A stretch of DNA of 64,000 bases, taken from the NCBI GenBank assembly GCA_019694685.1, contig JAIBBM010000019.1, positions 1 through 64,000 on the forward strand. Direction: 5' to 3'. A program made the position numbers and the translations under genes. Positions within the stretch are counted from its first letter, which is position 1. The number at the start of each line of letters is the position of its first letter. This document shows positions 36,901-45,811 of the stretch, piece after piece. This DNA comes from Leptospirales bacterium (GTDB lineage Bacteria > Spirochaetota > Leptospiria > Leptospirales > Leptonemataceae). The notes beneath the pieces are model-generated. The model was given only the letters and a program-made list of their open reading frames with translations. It was not told the DNA's origin and searched no databases.

Positions 36901-39286
36901 CTTTCTCTACTCTGCTGGAGTGCATCACTGGAAGCAACATGCACGCGAATCTACTGACTACCTCACTCATGCCTATCAGGCGGGACTGGAGTCCGGAGAT
37001 CTAGAATATGTGGCCGCGGTCATCTTTCTTCTGACTGCCAGTGCATTGTGGGTAGGTCACAAACCTCTCAAAGAAGTTCTCTCCGATTTTGATCGTTTCG
37101 CAAATCCGCTGTATCGCACCGGACAAAAACAGGTGATCCAGCTCGTGCAAATGGGCAGGCAATACATATCCAATTTGCAGGGCGGTTCTAGAAACAGAAC
37201 CAGGTTGTCCGGAGAGAGATTCCACGAGGAAGAGACTGCTGAATTCTGGAAAGAAACCCGCTACGGAGACGGACTCTATTACTTGAATTTATTTAAGACC
37301 TCTCTCGCAGACATGTTTGGCCAGTATGACCAGGCATTGGATTTCGCGCGCAAGGCGGAAGAAAACGGAGAATTGCAGAAAGCCACACTCTCTCACCCGG
37401 CCCTCGAGTTACACAGAGGCCTTTCTGCCGGAGCTCTCGCCGGGCAGCCCAAAGCGGATCGAAAAAAACTGCTCGAAGCATTCGACGCGTCCATGTCACG
37501 CATTGAATCATTCGCAAAAAACAGCCCGGACAATTTCAAACACATGCACCTGATGCTTCGCGCGGAAAGAGCAAGACTGGACGCCCGCCACGGCGACGCA
37601 ATTCCCCTCTACGACGAGGCTATCGAAACCGCCAGGTCGCAGGGATTTCATCTAGATGAAGCTCATGCAAACGAACTCGCCGCCAGTTATTTCACGGGAT
37701 TGGGTCAGAGGAAATTCGCATTGCTGTATGTGCGCGAAGCAAGAGCCATCTACGGCGCACTTGACATCACGGCCAAAGTAGAGGAAATCGAGAATCATTT
37801 CCCCGAACTTGTGCGCGGATCGCAAATGTCAGGTTCAGGCGGTCTTGCACAGGCAGGCGGTTTTGATTTTCAAACGATTGTAAAAGCCGCCGCATCCATT
37901 TCCGGAGAGATCCAGCTCGAAGGTCTGCTTGGAAAACTTCTCCGGATCGTAATGGAAAACGCAGGTGCACAAAAAGCACACCTTCTTCTCGATCAGGAGG
38001 GCGCGGTCGTAGTTTCCGCAGCTGGAAACGCGCTCACCGATCAGGTTACGCCTGTTCCGAATGTCCCTCTGGAAGATTACAACCTGCTGCCGCATTCTAT
38101 TGTTCTTCTAGCGGAACGCACTCGCACCAGCATTGTAGTAGATGAGGCCGCCTCCGATTCGCGTTTTCGCGCGGATCCGTACATTCTAGAATACAAACCG
38201 CGAAGTGTCCTGTGCATGCCTGTCGTATTGCAGGGGAAATTATCGTGCATTCTGTATCTGGAAAATAACGGCGCGCCTGGAGTATTCAGTCCGGCCAGAC
38301 TCGAAGCACTTCAGGTTCTATCGGCTCAGATCGCTACTTCCCTGGAGAATGCAAAGCTCTATAGCAATCTAGAAAGAGCACTCGAGCAGGAGAAACTCGC
38401 CAGACAGGCTCAAGTAGAAATCAATGAAGCAATCAGTCGATTTGTTCCCTCTGAATTCCTGAAACTACTGGGCAAAGAAAACATAGTCGGAGTCTCTCTG
38501 GGAGACAACATCGCGCGAGAAATGACGGTGCTCTTCTCAGACATCAGATCCTTCACATCTCTGTCTGAATCCATGACACCGGAACAAAACTTTAGATTTA
38601 TTAATAGTTATCTCAATCAGGTTGGGCCGGTGGTGCGCGAACACCACGGCTTCATCGACAAGTACATCGGAGATGCGATCATGGCGCTGTTCGATTCTCC
38701 GGACAACGCTCTTATGTCTTCGATCGGCATGCTTCGCGCTCTAGAAGTCTGGAATCACGGAAGATTGAGTGCCGGTTACGCACCTGTTCGCACTGGAATC
38801 GGCCTTCACACCGGGGATCTGATGCTTGGCACAATTGGTGAAAAAAGCCGCATGGAAGGAACCGTGATCAGTGACCACGTCAACCTGGCTTCGCGCATGG
38901 AAGGGCTGACAAAAATCTATGGAACGTCTCTCATCATTTCCAATCGCACTCAAAGTCTTTTAAAAGATCCATCTCGTTTCTCATTTCGCACTCTGGACCG
39001 GGTGCAGGTGAAGGGGAAAAAGGAACCGGTCATTGTAATCGAAGTGCTCGACGGAGAAACAGATTCAGTCCGCCAGCTAAAGGAAGCTTCGCGCGCGAAA
39101 TTTGATGAAGCCCAGAAATTGTACCTCAGCCAGAAATTTGAAAACGCTCGTTCTCTTTTCATTGAAGTATTGAAAAGCAACCCCGATGATCGCGCCGCCG
39201 GAATCTTCGTGAGGCGATGCAGATTGTACATGGAGAAGGGCGTGCCCGAAGGCTGGAATGGCGTAGAGCAAATGACCACGAAATAG
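33929..39286 (+). CDS. Kinase-like / AAA ATPase / GAF / class III adenylate cyclase fusion
   Basis: A 1785-residue cytoplasmic protein. About 5-270 is a Ser/Thr kinase fold with ITDFGIS at 145-151 and the YIAPEQTGR activation segment. The catalytic loop reads HKNLHPGS instead of HRDxKPxN, and the VAIK lysine strand reads ARVRAIGG, so it is probably a pseudokinase. About 300-700 is the COG3899-type AAA module (Walker A SGRSGAGKT, Walker B LTLFLDDLQW). A long helical repeat region (about 700-1300) and a GAF domain (about 1320-1480) follow. The C-terminal class III cyclase is intact: metal Asp residues in LFSDIRSFT and KYIGDAIMAL, the purine-selecting Lys in FIDKYIGD and Asp in VISDHVNLASRMEG. 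It should make cAMP under control of the GAF and AAA parts. TTG start, no ribosome-binding site. Confidence 0.9.
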   Translation: MISIPGYRFTDTISEGDKIAVYRGQRLSDGQPARVRAIGGRFPDPRDVARMRRDHEISSALEVPGVIRSLGLFPHQGGLAIVLEDPGAVELARATEQGVHSIFDFLRIGIQVAEILAQVHKKRIVHKNLHPGSILVHPTTGHVYITDFGISSTLGRENAGLLTPDQIEGQLPYIAPEQTGRMNRSIDYRSDFYSLGITLFEILTGRRPFESNDPMEFVHFHIARDLPQAGKARYGDAVPEGIQQVLSRLTAKNPEDRYKSAAGLARDLTECLKQLQEKGTISNFTAGSRDFSDSFQIPQTLFGREKERDLLLASYAQVCDGQPVLALISGRSGAGKTVLIHEMLRPMTKSHGYFTSGKFEAHKRDVPYSAFIDAFEELIRQLLTESKERLAAWKDQLVRSFGMNGQVLIDVIPDLQLIVGDQAPVRELPPTEARNRFHLVFQSFVRVFATREHPLTLFLDDLQWTDVATLGLLKTLLADPDLRHLFIVGSYRDNEVPDAHPLTLALEDLRKAGIKPVDLKLALLGPRDVRELVIGALALPEGRTSLADDLADAAFRKTDGNPFYCGEFLKNLHQDGLIFFDEENGHFTYDILKIRAQSMSDDLLRIIAGNIQHLSETGQDLIRMSACLGSKFDLRTLAMCMDWTQTKTAGEIEELLIEGLLVSLDDSYKYAAFSGGQSEMQVDYRFVHDQVHNAAYTLLNDDHRRQNHLRIGRTLLANLPFAERDDRILEITHHFNQGRELILDAEERLRLIELNIQAGKKARDASAYEEALRLFGVAFDVLPPDAAEKHYDIYMQVHRDLGEINYILNDPKNADKYFSKILEKAKSPLEKVRVYELKIAMSAGRGERAEAIRLGLEVLGLLGVKLTSSPSASSVKAELGAADKSLSGKNPDRLVDLHLMEEESNKAAMRVLMQIATPAFAGNAPLFYSIIARMIQLSTKHGNAPASAYAYAAYGMILCGDGESERGYRIGRMALDLVEKLQARDLKCRVYFLYSAGVHHWKQHARESTDYLTHAYQAGLESGDLEYVAAVIFLLTASALWVGHKPLKEVLSDFDRFANPLYRTGQKQVIQLVQMGRQYISNLQGGSRNRTRLSGERFHEEETAEFWKETRYGDGLYYLNLFKTSLADMFGQYDQALDFARKAEENGELQKATLSHPALELHRGLSAGALAGQPKADRKKLLEAFDASMSRIESFAKNSPDNFKHMHLMLRAERARLDARHGDAIPLYDEAIETARSQGFHLDEAHANELAASYFTGLGQRKFALLYVREARAIYGALDITAKVEEIENHFPELVRGSQMSGSGGLAQAGGFDFQTIVKAAASISGEIQLEGLLGKLLRIVMENAGAQKAHLLLDQEGAVVVSAAGNALTDQVTPVPNVPLEDYNLLPHSIVLLAERTRTSIVVDEAASDSRFRADPYILEYKPRSVLCMPVVLQGKLSCILYLENNGAPGVFSPARLEALQVLSAQIATSLENAKLYSNLERALEQEKLARQAQVEINEAISRFVPSEFLKLLGKENIVGVSLGDNIAREMTVLFSDIRSFTSLSESMTPEQNFRFINSYLNQVGPVVREHHGFIDKYIGDAIMALFDSPDNALMSSIGMLRALEVWNHGRLSAGYAPVRTGIGLHTGDLMLGTIGEKSRMEGTVISDHVNLASRMEGLTKIYGTSLIISNRTQSLLKDPSRFSFRTLDRVQVKGKKEPVIVIEVLDGETDSVRQLKEASRAKFDEAQKLYLSQKFENARSLFIEVLKSNPDDRAAGIFVRRCRLYMEKGVPEGWNGVEQMTTK

Positions 39287-39344
39287 GCTTCGCTGACGTT
39301 TCGAAAGTTGCTTGCACCCTGTCCAAAACAACTGACTGTGAACC

Positions 39345-40190
39345 ATGAAAGGACCCGGATTGCTGCTGGCGCTTTTGTTTGCATCCGCACTCTCCGCGCA
39401 AACTGAGCGAACGGTCACGATACTTGCCATCGCGGACTGGAAAGGAGACTTCGCAGTCGACCAGAAAGGACGCGGAGGGCTGGCCGCGTTCCTCGCACTC
39501 AAAAGAAGAATTGAACAGAAGATCGCACCGCGCGGCGGATCTGTCATCGCAGTGCACGCAGGACAATTCACACAGGCCACTCTCAGCACTGCACTGGAAG
39601 ATTCTCTCAAAAGACCCGATCCAGGACTCATCCAGTACGTAGGATTCTCCGCGCTTACATTCTCAAAGCAAGAAAGAGCTCTGCTTGAAAAAACGAGCCT
39701 GGATCTGCCCGTTGTAGAACGCGAATGCACTCCAAAAGCAAAATGCAAAACGGAAATCATCACTGCAAACTCCACTCTCAAGTGGTGGATCACGGGACTG
39801 GATCCTCTCAAAGACAGGAAATCAGACGCGCTGTTGCGCGATCTCGAATCCAGCGCTCACAAAGCGGACGCAGACTTTTCGATTTTGCTTCTCTCCGAAC
39901 CACAGACGGAAGCAATCTTCGCGGGCCAGACCGGAAACGTGCACTCAGCGGTAGGTGAACTTGGCCGATTCCTGGTCATCGAATCAGGAAAGAAAAATCT
40001 ATTCTATCGCGATCCTGCCGGACCTTACGTGTGCATTGTTGCCGGCAGAAGCATTTGTAGAGTGGACCTTACATTCCGTGGAAGTCTCATCGGAGTCAGT
40101 CAGAAATTCATCGATCCAAACGGCGCCTCTGAACCAGGCGAATTTATCAAACCAGATCCAGTACTCATGGATCAATTCTTCAGGCCATGA
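39345..40190 (+). CDS. Exported 5'-nucleotidase-like protein, metal site apparently lost
   Basis: 281 residues with a signal peptide (about 1-18, LLLALLFASALSAQ). The start of the mature part, VTILAIADWKGDF...GRGGLAAFLALKRRI...GGSVIAVHAGQFTQATLST, follows the layout of the UshA/5'-nucleotidase metallophosphoesterase domain (ILHTNDxHG, GGxAR, GDxx). The metal ligands Asp and His in these motifs seem to be replaced. It is about half the usual length, so it is either a divergent or an inactive relative. It overlaps icmF by four bases (ATGA), an unusual pairing of a periplasmic protein with a cytoplasmic mutase. Confidence 0.65.
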   Translation: MKGPGLLLALLFASALSAQTERTVTILAIADWKGDFAVDQKGRGGLAAFLALKRRIEQKIAPRGGSVIAVHAGQFTQATLSTALEDSLKRPDPGLIQYVGFSALTFSKQERALLEKTSLDLPVVERECTPKAKCKTEIITANSTLKWWITGLDPLKDRKSDALLRDLESSAHKADADFSILLLSEPQTEAIFAGQTGNVHSAVGELGRFLVIESGKKNLFYRDPAGPYVCIVAGRSICRVDLTFRGSLIGVSQKFIDPNGASEPGEFIKPDPVLMDQFFRP

Positions 40191-43100
40191 CAGCAGAAAA
40201 ACCAAACCATCCAGAAATCTATCAACCGAAACATCATATTCGGTTTGTAACAGCAGCTTCCCTGTTCGACGGGCACGACGCATCCATCAACATCTTCCGC
40301 AGACTACTGCAGTCCTACGGCGCTGAAGTCATTCATCTGGGGCACAATCGCTCTGTGCAGGATGTAGTGGAAGCAGCTCTGTGCGAAGACGTACAGGGCA
40401 TTGCCATCTCCAGCTATCAGGGAGGCCACGTTGAATACTTTAAATATCTTAAACAATTATTGAAAAGCCGCGGAGCAGATCACATCAAGATTTACGGAGG
40501 CGGAGGCGGCGTCATTGTCCAGGAAGAAATCCAGGATCTGGAATCTTCCGGAATCACAAAGATCTTTTCTCCTGAAGATGGACGCACTCTGGGCCTTGCC
40601 GGAATCATTTCGTCGATGCTCGAAGGAACAGATTTCTCACCAAAAGATCTGGGCATCATCCAGGGAGACAGTACAAAGCCGGAGGTACTCGGTCGCCTCA
40701 TTACAATGATAGAAGAAGGTGAGAATCCCCCGATCGAGCCGGGCGAAAAGAGCTGTCCTGTCCTTGGGATTACTGGCCCGGGTGGCGCTGGCAAATCGTC
40801 TCTCACAGATGAGCTTCTCAACCGATTCCTTGAAGCCAACCCTCACCTTCGCATCTGCGTATTCGCAGTAGATCCAACCAGAAAGAAAACTGGCGGAGCA
40901 TTGCTCGGAGATAGAATTCGAATCAATTCTCTTTCGCTTCATCCAGATCAGATATTCTTCCGCTCCCTTGCGACGAGAAAATCAGGTGGTACAGTCAGCG
41001 ATGCTCTCAGCAGAATCCTTTCCGTTTTCAAGAGACTCCCTTTCGACCTGATCATTGTAGAGACTTCTGGTTCCGGGCAATCAGATGCGGAAATCACTGA
41101 AATCGCGGACGTAAATCTGTACGCGATGACGCCTGAATTCGGCGCGCCTTCTCAGCTAGAGAAAATTGCGATGCTCGATTTCGCGGACATCGTGGCGCTG
41201 AACAAAGGAGATCGAGCTGGCGCGAAAGACGCTCTGATGCATGTAAGGAAGCAGTATCAAAGGAATCACAATCGATTCTCTGAAGATCCGCAGGAAATGC
41301 CAGTGTACACTACAGTTGCTGCACGCTTTCAGGACAGTGGAGTTACACAGCTTTACTCCGCACTCGTAGACCTCATTGCAAAAAAAACTGGAGTTTCCTT
41401 TGCTCCCATTGATCGATCGAGCCCGGATCTCGATACAACTGAAATCCTCCCCGCTGGTAGAATCCGCTATCTGTCTGACATCGCAAGTACAGTGCGCGGC
41501 TACCTCGCGGAAGGAGAAGCAGAGAGCAACAAATGTTCTGACCTCCAGAGTCTCATGCGCGCGCGCGAACTTTCAGGAGACAACGCGGCACTTGTATCCG
41601 CACTCGACGAAAGAATCGCACATCTCAGATCCAGCATCAAGCCGGAAGTGCTCGAATGGCTTTCTAAATGGCCTGCCACGCGCGAAGCCTATTCTGGAAA
41701 CACCCTCACGTATTTCATCAGAGATAAGCAAATTTCCCAGGAACTCCGGACTACCACTCTATCCGGTCTTTCCCTCCCCTTGATTGCTCTGCCAAAAACG
41801 GAATCAAGCCGCGACCTCGTGCGATATGCATACAGAGAAAACCTTCCGGGCCAGTTTCCATTCACGGCATCTGTTTTCCCCTTTCGCAAGCAGGATGAGG
41901 ATCCAATTCGCATGTTCGCAGGCGAAGGCGGACCCGAGCGTACCAACACTCGATTTCACTATCTGACTGGAGGGGAGACAAAATCATTTGTTCGCCTCTC
42001 CACAGCTTTTGATTCTGTAACGTTATACGGCGAAGATCCAGGGCTCAGGCCGGATATCTTTGGAAAAATTGGCAACTCCGGAGTCAGCGTTCCTACTCTG
42101 GACGATTGCAAACGCCTCTATTCCGGTTTCAATCTGCTTGATCCTGGAACCAGTGTAAGCATGACAATCAACGGACCTGCACCTGTGATTCTGGCATTCT
42201 TCTTCAATACTGCCATTGATCAGGAAGTGGAAAGATACCTGCGCGCAGAAGGGAAACTGGAAGAGACCAGAAAGCGGATTGGCGAATTCTATTCTGCCCG
42301 GGGGCTATCTGTGCCCGCCTACGATCGCTCTCTTCCCGCAGGCCACAATGGAACCGGACTTCTACTGGGAATGACAGGAGAAAGAATGGTGGATCCTGAA
42401 ACCTATGCGAAGATCAAAAAATCTGTGCTTACAGGACTTCGCGGAACCGTTCAGGCGGACATACTCAAAGAAGACCAGGCACAGAACACCTGTATTTTCT
42501 CCACACAGTTTGCACTCAAGATGATGGGAGACATTCAGCAGTTCTTCTCCGCAAACGGAGTGCGAAACTTTTACTCTGTTTCTATTTCCGGTTATCACAT
42601 CGCAGAAGCAGGCGCAAATCCAATCACGCAGCTTGCATTCACACTTGCGAATGGTTTTACCTACGTTGAATACTATAGAAAGCGCGGCATCCGGGTAGAC
42701 GACTTCGCACCGAACCTCAGCTTCTTCTTCTCTAACGGACTGGACGCTGAGTATTCGGTGATTGGCCGTGCAGCCAGAAGAATCTGGGCTGTGGCGATGA
42801 AGCGTCTCTACGGCGCGGGAGAAAGGTCGCAGAAACTGAAGTATCACATCCAGACGAGCGGAAGATCTCTGCATGCGATGGAAATTGACTTCAATGATAT
42901 TCGAACCACCCTGCAAGCCCTCTATGCACTCTATGACAATACGAACAGCCTCCATACCAATGCATACGATGAAGCAATCACCACTCCCACAGAACATTCA
43001 GTTCGGCGGGCCATGGCGATTCAACTGATCATCAACAAAGAACTGGGACTGAACAAAAATCAGAATCCACTCCAGGGATCCTACATCATTGAAGAACTGA

Positions 43101-43540
43101 CGGATCTAGTGGAAGAAGCTGTGCTTGCTGAATTTGACAGACTCACTGAAAGAGGTGGAGTTCCAGGAGCCATGGAGGCCATGTATCAGCGTGCGAAGAT
43201 CCAGGAAGAGTCTCTCCATTATGAGACGCTCAAGCATTCAGGCGAATTGCCAATCATTGGCGTAAATACATTTCAGGGAAAACAGACTCCACCTGGAGAA
43301 ACCAGGATGGAACTCATCCGCTCCACGGATGACGAAAAGAATCAGATGATTGAGAGAGTGGCGAATCTTTCGCGCGCCTTTCCGGAAGAAGGCAAACACG
43401 CTCTCGACCGGCTCAAGCGCGCAGCAGCCTCAGGCGAAAACGTATTCGAAGAGCTCCTCGAAACAGTGAAGGTTTGTTCGCTGGGACAGATCACGGGCGC
43501 GCTCTACAGCATTGGCGGAAGCTACCGTCGAAACATGTAA
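40187..43540 (+). CDS. icmF: Fused isobutyryl-CoA mutase IcmF
   Basis: A 1117-residue natural fusion. Residues about 17-150 bind B12 (ASLFDGHDASI, with the cobalt-ligating His 30). About 190-400 is the MeaB-like GTPase (P-loop GPGGAGKS at 197-204, VDPTRKKTGGALLGDRIR, ALNKGDRAGAKD). About 560-1117 is the mutase barrel. IcmF interconverts isobutyryl-CoA and n-butyryl-CoA, and in some homologues pivalyl/isovaleryl-CoA. The residues that separate it from methylmalonyl-CoA mutase fit IcmF: Phe in IRMFAGEGGPERTN and Gln in KEDQAQNTCIF, where methylmalonyl enzymes have Tyr and Arg. It starts within the stop of the 5'-nucleotidase-like gene. The role is probably valine/branched-acid carbon use. Confidence 0.95.
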   Translation: MTAEKPNHPEIYQPKHHIRFVTAASLFDGHDASINIFRRLLQSYGAEVIHLGHNRSVQDVVEAALCEDVQGIAISSYQGGHVEYFKYLKQLLKSRGADHIKIYGGGGGVIVQEEIQDLESSGITKIFSPEDGRTLGLAGIISSMLEGTDFSPKDLGIIQGDSTKPEVLGRLITMIEEGENPPIEPGEKSCPVLGITGPGGAGKSSLTDELLNRFLEANPHLRICVFAVDPTRKKTGGALLGDRIRINSLSLHPDQIFFRSLATRKSGGTVSDALSRILSVFKRLPFDLIIVETSGSGQSDAEITEIADVNLYAMTPEFGAPSQLEKIAMLDFADIVALNKGDRAGAKDALMHVRKQYQRNHNRFSEDPQEMPVYTTVAARFQDSGVTQLYSALVDLIAKKTGVSFAPIDRSSPDLDTTEILPAGRIRYLSDIASTVRGYLAEGEAESNKCSDLQSLMRARELSGDNAALVSALDERIAHLRSSIKPEVLEWLSKWPATREAYSGNTLTYFIRDKQISQELRTTTLSGLSLPLIALPKTESSRDLVRYAYRENLPGQFPFTASVFPFRKQDEDPIRMFAGEGGPERTNTRFHYLTGGETKSFVRLSTAFDSVTLYGEDPGLRPDIFGKIGNSGVSVPTLDDCKRLYSGFNLLDPGTSVSMTINGPAPVILAFFFNTAIDQEVERYLRAEGKLEETRKRIGEFYSARGLSVPAYDRSLPAGHNGTGLLLGMTGERMVDPETYAKIKKSVLTGLRGTVQADILKEDQAQNTCIFSTQFALKMMGDIQQFFSANGVRNFYSVSISGYHIAEAGANPITQLAFTLANGFTYVEYYRKRGIRVDDFAPNLSFFFSNGLDAEYSVIGRAARRIWAVAMKRLYGAGERSQKLKYHIQTSGRSLHAMEIDFNDIRTTLQALYALYDNTNSLHTNAYDEAITTPTEHSVRRAMAIQLIINKELGLNKNQNPLQGSYIIEELTDLVEEAVLAEFDRLTERGGVPGAMEAMYQRAKIQEESLHYETLKHSGELPIIGVNTFQGKQTPPGETRMELIRSTDDEKNQMIERVANLSRAFPEEGKHALDRLKRAAASGENVFEELLETVKVCSLGQITGALYSIGGSYRRNM

Positions 43541-43576
43541 CGCAAAACGAATTCCAGGGCAAAGCTTCGCGCAAGC

Positions 43577-45811
43577 TTAGAGCAGAGACTTCAGTTTCAA
43601 TGCATGGTGATTCTGAGGCTCGATGACTAGAATTTCTGCCGTGATTTTTCCCGCACGATCGCGATTTCCCATCAATCTGTAAACGTCTGCAAGATTCACC
43701 AGGTTTTTGAGAGCAAATGGATCTCGCGTTCTAATCCTCTCTCCCTGCTCTGCCGCAGCCATGTATTCGCCCGTGCGTTTCATCGCATAGGACGCAAGGA
43801 ATATAGACTGTAGATCACGCGGATGATGCAGACAGAGCCACTGACCGGGCACGCAGGCCGCCGCGTATTCCTTCAGTTTTATGTAGGTCTTCAAAAGCTG
43901 TCTGTACAAAACTGGATGCGGATGATCGATGAGCAACCTCTCCGCTTTCGCTGCCGCCTGTCTTAAATCCCCACGCCCGCGAAGCGCGGACAATGCTTCT
44001 GAAACAGGTGTAGTGTCTGTTTGTATTTCAGCAGCCGCGTCTTCCTTAAACGCAAAGCGAACCAGAGAAACGTCATCGATAAAACTTCCTCGGCGTTGCA
44101 AAGAGCGATAAATGGCATCCAGCTCACCGTCGCCTTCTTCTACGCTTGTAAGAAAGGCATTCATGTCTTCATTGATGATCCTGCCGCCTTCCTCCGCACT
44201 CGCAACATGAAGATCGTCGCGACCGTCGGAACCTGCGATCACTACATCTCCGGGCCGCAGCTGAAAAGTATCCACAGTGATGACACCCAGATCATGTCCA
44301 GTGTTCGTTCCAATTTTCTTGAATATTTCTCGACCAGGAATGAATCGAGCTTCTCCACCGCGATAGATGACAAGACCCGGATGTTCTGCATTTAGATGAT
44401 ACATCAGACCTGTGTCTTCGTCCACGAGGGAGAGAACGAGAGAAGCAAGCATAGAACCACCAAAGCTTTCGAAAACTTTCTGCAATTCGATGAACGCACT
44501 CTTCAACCATGCTTCCGGGGTAAGATTCTGGACGCCCGCAACAATGCGCGTTCGACTCAAGATTGCATGGAAGACAGAACCAAGAACAAGAGCACCGCCT
44601 GCTCCCTGAATGGATTTACCCATCGCATCCGCATTCATGACAACTGTGTGCGGCAATCCCTTCAGTTCAAATCGATCTGCAATGCAAATATCACCGCCAA
44701 TGTCCTTGGTCCATTTGCGAAACGTGAAATGCTTCATCTGATGAACCAGAAACTGCACGCCAACAGTAGAACCGCTTGAATTATTAGAAGCAAGAGGTTC
44801 AAGAAGAAGGGATGTGAGGAAGTAGTCTCCGTCCTGCTGCACTTTCAGCGCCTGCACATCATCGAGAGTCTTCTTTAGCTCTTCCGTGCGCGATCGGACG
44901 CGTTCTTCTAGAGACTCGTTGAGATTTCGAATCTCACTGTACATAGAGCGCAGTTTCTCGATCACGCGCCCCAGATGGAAGTCCAGATCTCCCATTTCAT
45001 CTGCACTGGTTCTCTCGCTTACTACATCGAGATCACCTTCGCCCAGTTTGGTGAGAACACCGTGAGTCACGGAAAGTCCATCCCTCACCGCTCGCACCAC
45101 AACCCAGGAAGCAAACAAAATGGTGGCAAACATCATCAGAGCAATGGCCGCGACGTGCATCAAAGGATGCTCCAGTGGCATGGCACCCAGAACGTACGCG
45201 AAGAGCACATAGCCAAGCATCACGGTCGGCATGGATCCGACTGCAAGAAAGGAGACAAGAATGCGCCAGTAATAGCTTATCTTTGGAATGGCATCGGAGG
45301 GGACGTGTATGTGAGCCAGGCTTTCGCGGAGGAGCAAAGGCCTGACTTCACGCTCTGAAATGAACAGATAAACCACCGCGGATATGGGCGTGGTGAGAAG
45401 GAATACGAATGGAATCGTGATGTGAGTGGATATGCGAAGACCGTTTAGTATGATATACAGGATGTGAACAATGGGTACGCCTGTAATCCAGCGCAGGATG
45501 ATCACGATTGCTTCATCTCGCGGATAACGAAGTATTTCTATCTTCAGGCGGCGGGCTCGCGCTTCATCGAGAGATCCAGCGTCGAGGGCTGCGACTCTGC
45601 GCTCAATGGACTGCAGGCGAAAGTAACGCCAGATGACGCCCAGCACAACCACAAGACCGCCACCAATGGCGCCCACGTTGATGGCCAGAATGAATTCGTT
45701 TTCCGGAAATCCTCCCGCAACTGCGGAGAAATAGATCGCACTGGGAACAGGAATCAGATGAGTGAAAAGTTCCAGGCGCCATGTAAGGCGCCAGAATGTG
45801 CCCGGCTTCAA
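43577..45811 (-). CDS. Membrane SpoIIE/PP2C-type phosphatase with HAMP and helical repeats
   Basis: 744 residues. The N-terminal ~240 residues hold about six hydrophobic segments in two groups, with a soluble stretch between. A HAMP-like helix pair follows (about 240-295, LTKLGEGDLDVVSERTSADEMGDLD) and a coiled coil (SLEERVRSRTEELKKTLDD). Residues about 360-600 are the SpoIIE/RsbU phosphatase: KDIGGDICI, VVMNADAMGKSIQGAGGALV, LNAEHPGLVIYRGG, PGDVVIAGSDGRDDL and FIDDVSLV. The last ~120 residues are TPR-like. Such enzymes dephosphorylate anti-sigma-factor antagonists. The ATG overlaps the stop of the lipase foldase gene by four bases, an unusual partner. Confidence 0.88.
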   Translation of the reverse strand: MKPGTFWRLTWRLELFTHLIPVPSAIYFSAVAGGFPENEFILAINVGAIGGGLVVVLGVIWRYFRLQSIERRVAALDAGSLDEARARRLKIEILRYPRDEAIVIILRWITGVPIVHILYIILNGLRISTHITIPFVFLLTTPISAVVYLFISEREVRPLLLRESLAHIHVPSDAIPKISYYWRILVSFLAVGSMPTVMLGYVLFAYVLGAMPLEHPLMHVAAIALMMFATILFASWVVVRAVRDGLSVTHGVLTKLGEGDLDVVSERTSADEMGDLDFHLGRVIEKLRSMYSEIRNLNESLEERVRSRTEELKKTLDDVQALKVQQDGDYFLTSLLLEPLASNNSSGSTVGVQFLVHQMKHFTFRKWTKDIGGDICIADRFELKGLPHTVVMNADAMGKSIQGAGGALVLGSVFHAILSRTRIVAGVQNLTPEAWLKSAFIELQKVFESFGGSMLASLVLSLVDEDTGLMYHLNAEHPGLVIYRGGEARFIPGREIFKKIGTNTGHDLGVITVDTFQLRPGDVVIAGSDGRDDLHVASAEEGGRIINEDMNAFLTSVEEGDGELDAIYRSLQRRGSFIDDVSLVRFAFKEDAAAEIQTDTTPVSEALSALRGRGDLRQAAAKAERLLIDHPHPVLYRQLLKTYIKLKEYAAACVPGQWLCLHHPRDLQSIFLASYAMKRTGEYMAAAEQGERIRTRDPFALKNLVNLADVYRLMGNRDRAGKITAEILVIEPQNHHALKLKSLL

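Noticed and set aside
43563..43579. AAGCTT-CGCGC-AAGCTT repeat between icmF and the phosphatase gene
   Set aside because: The stem is only six bases and there is no T-run on either strand; too weak to call a terminator.
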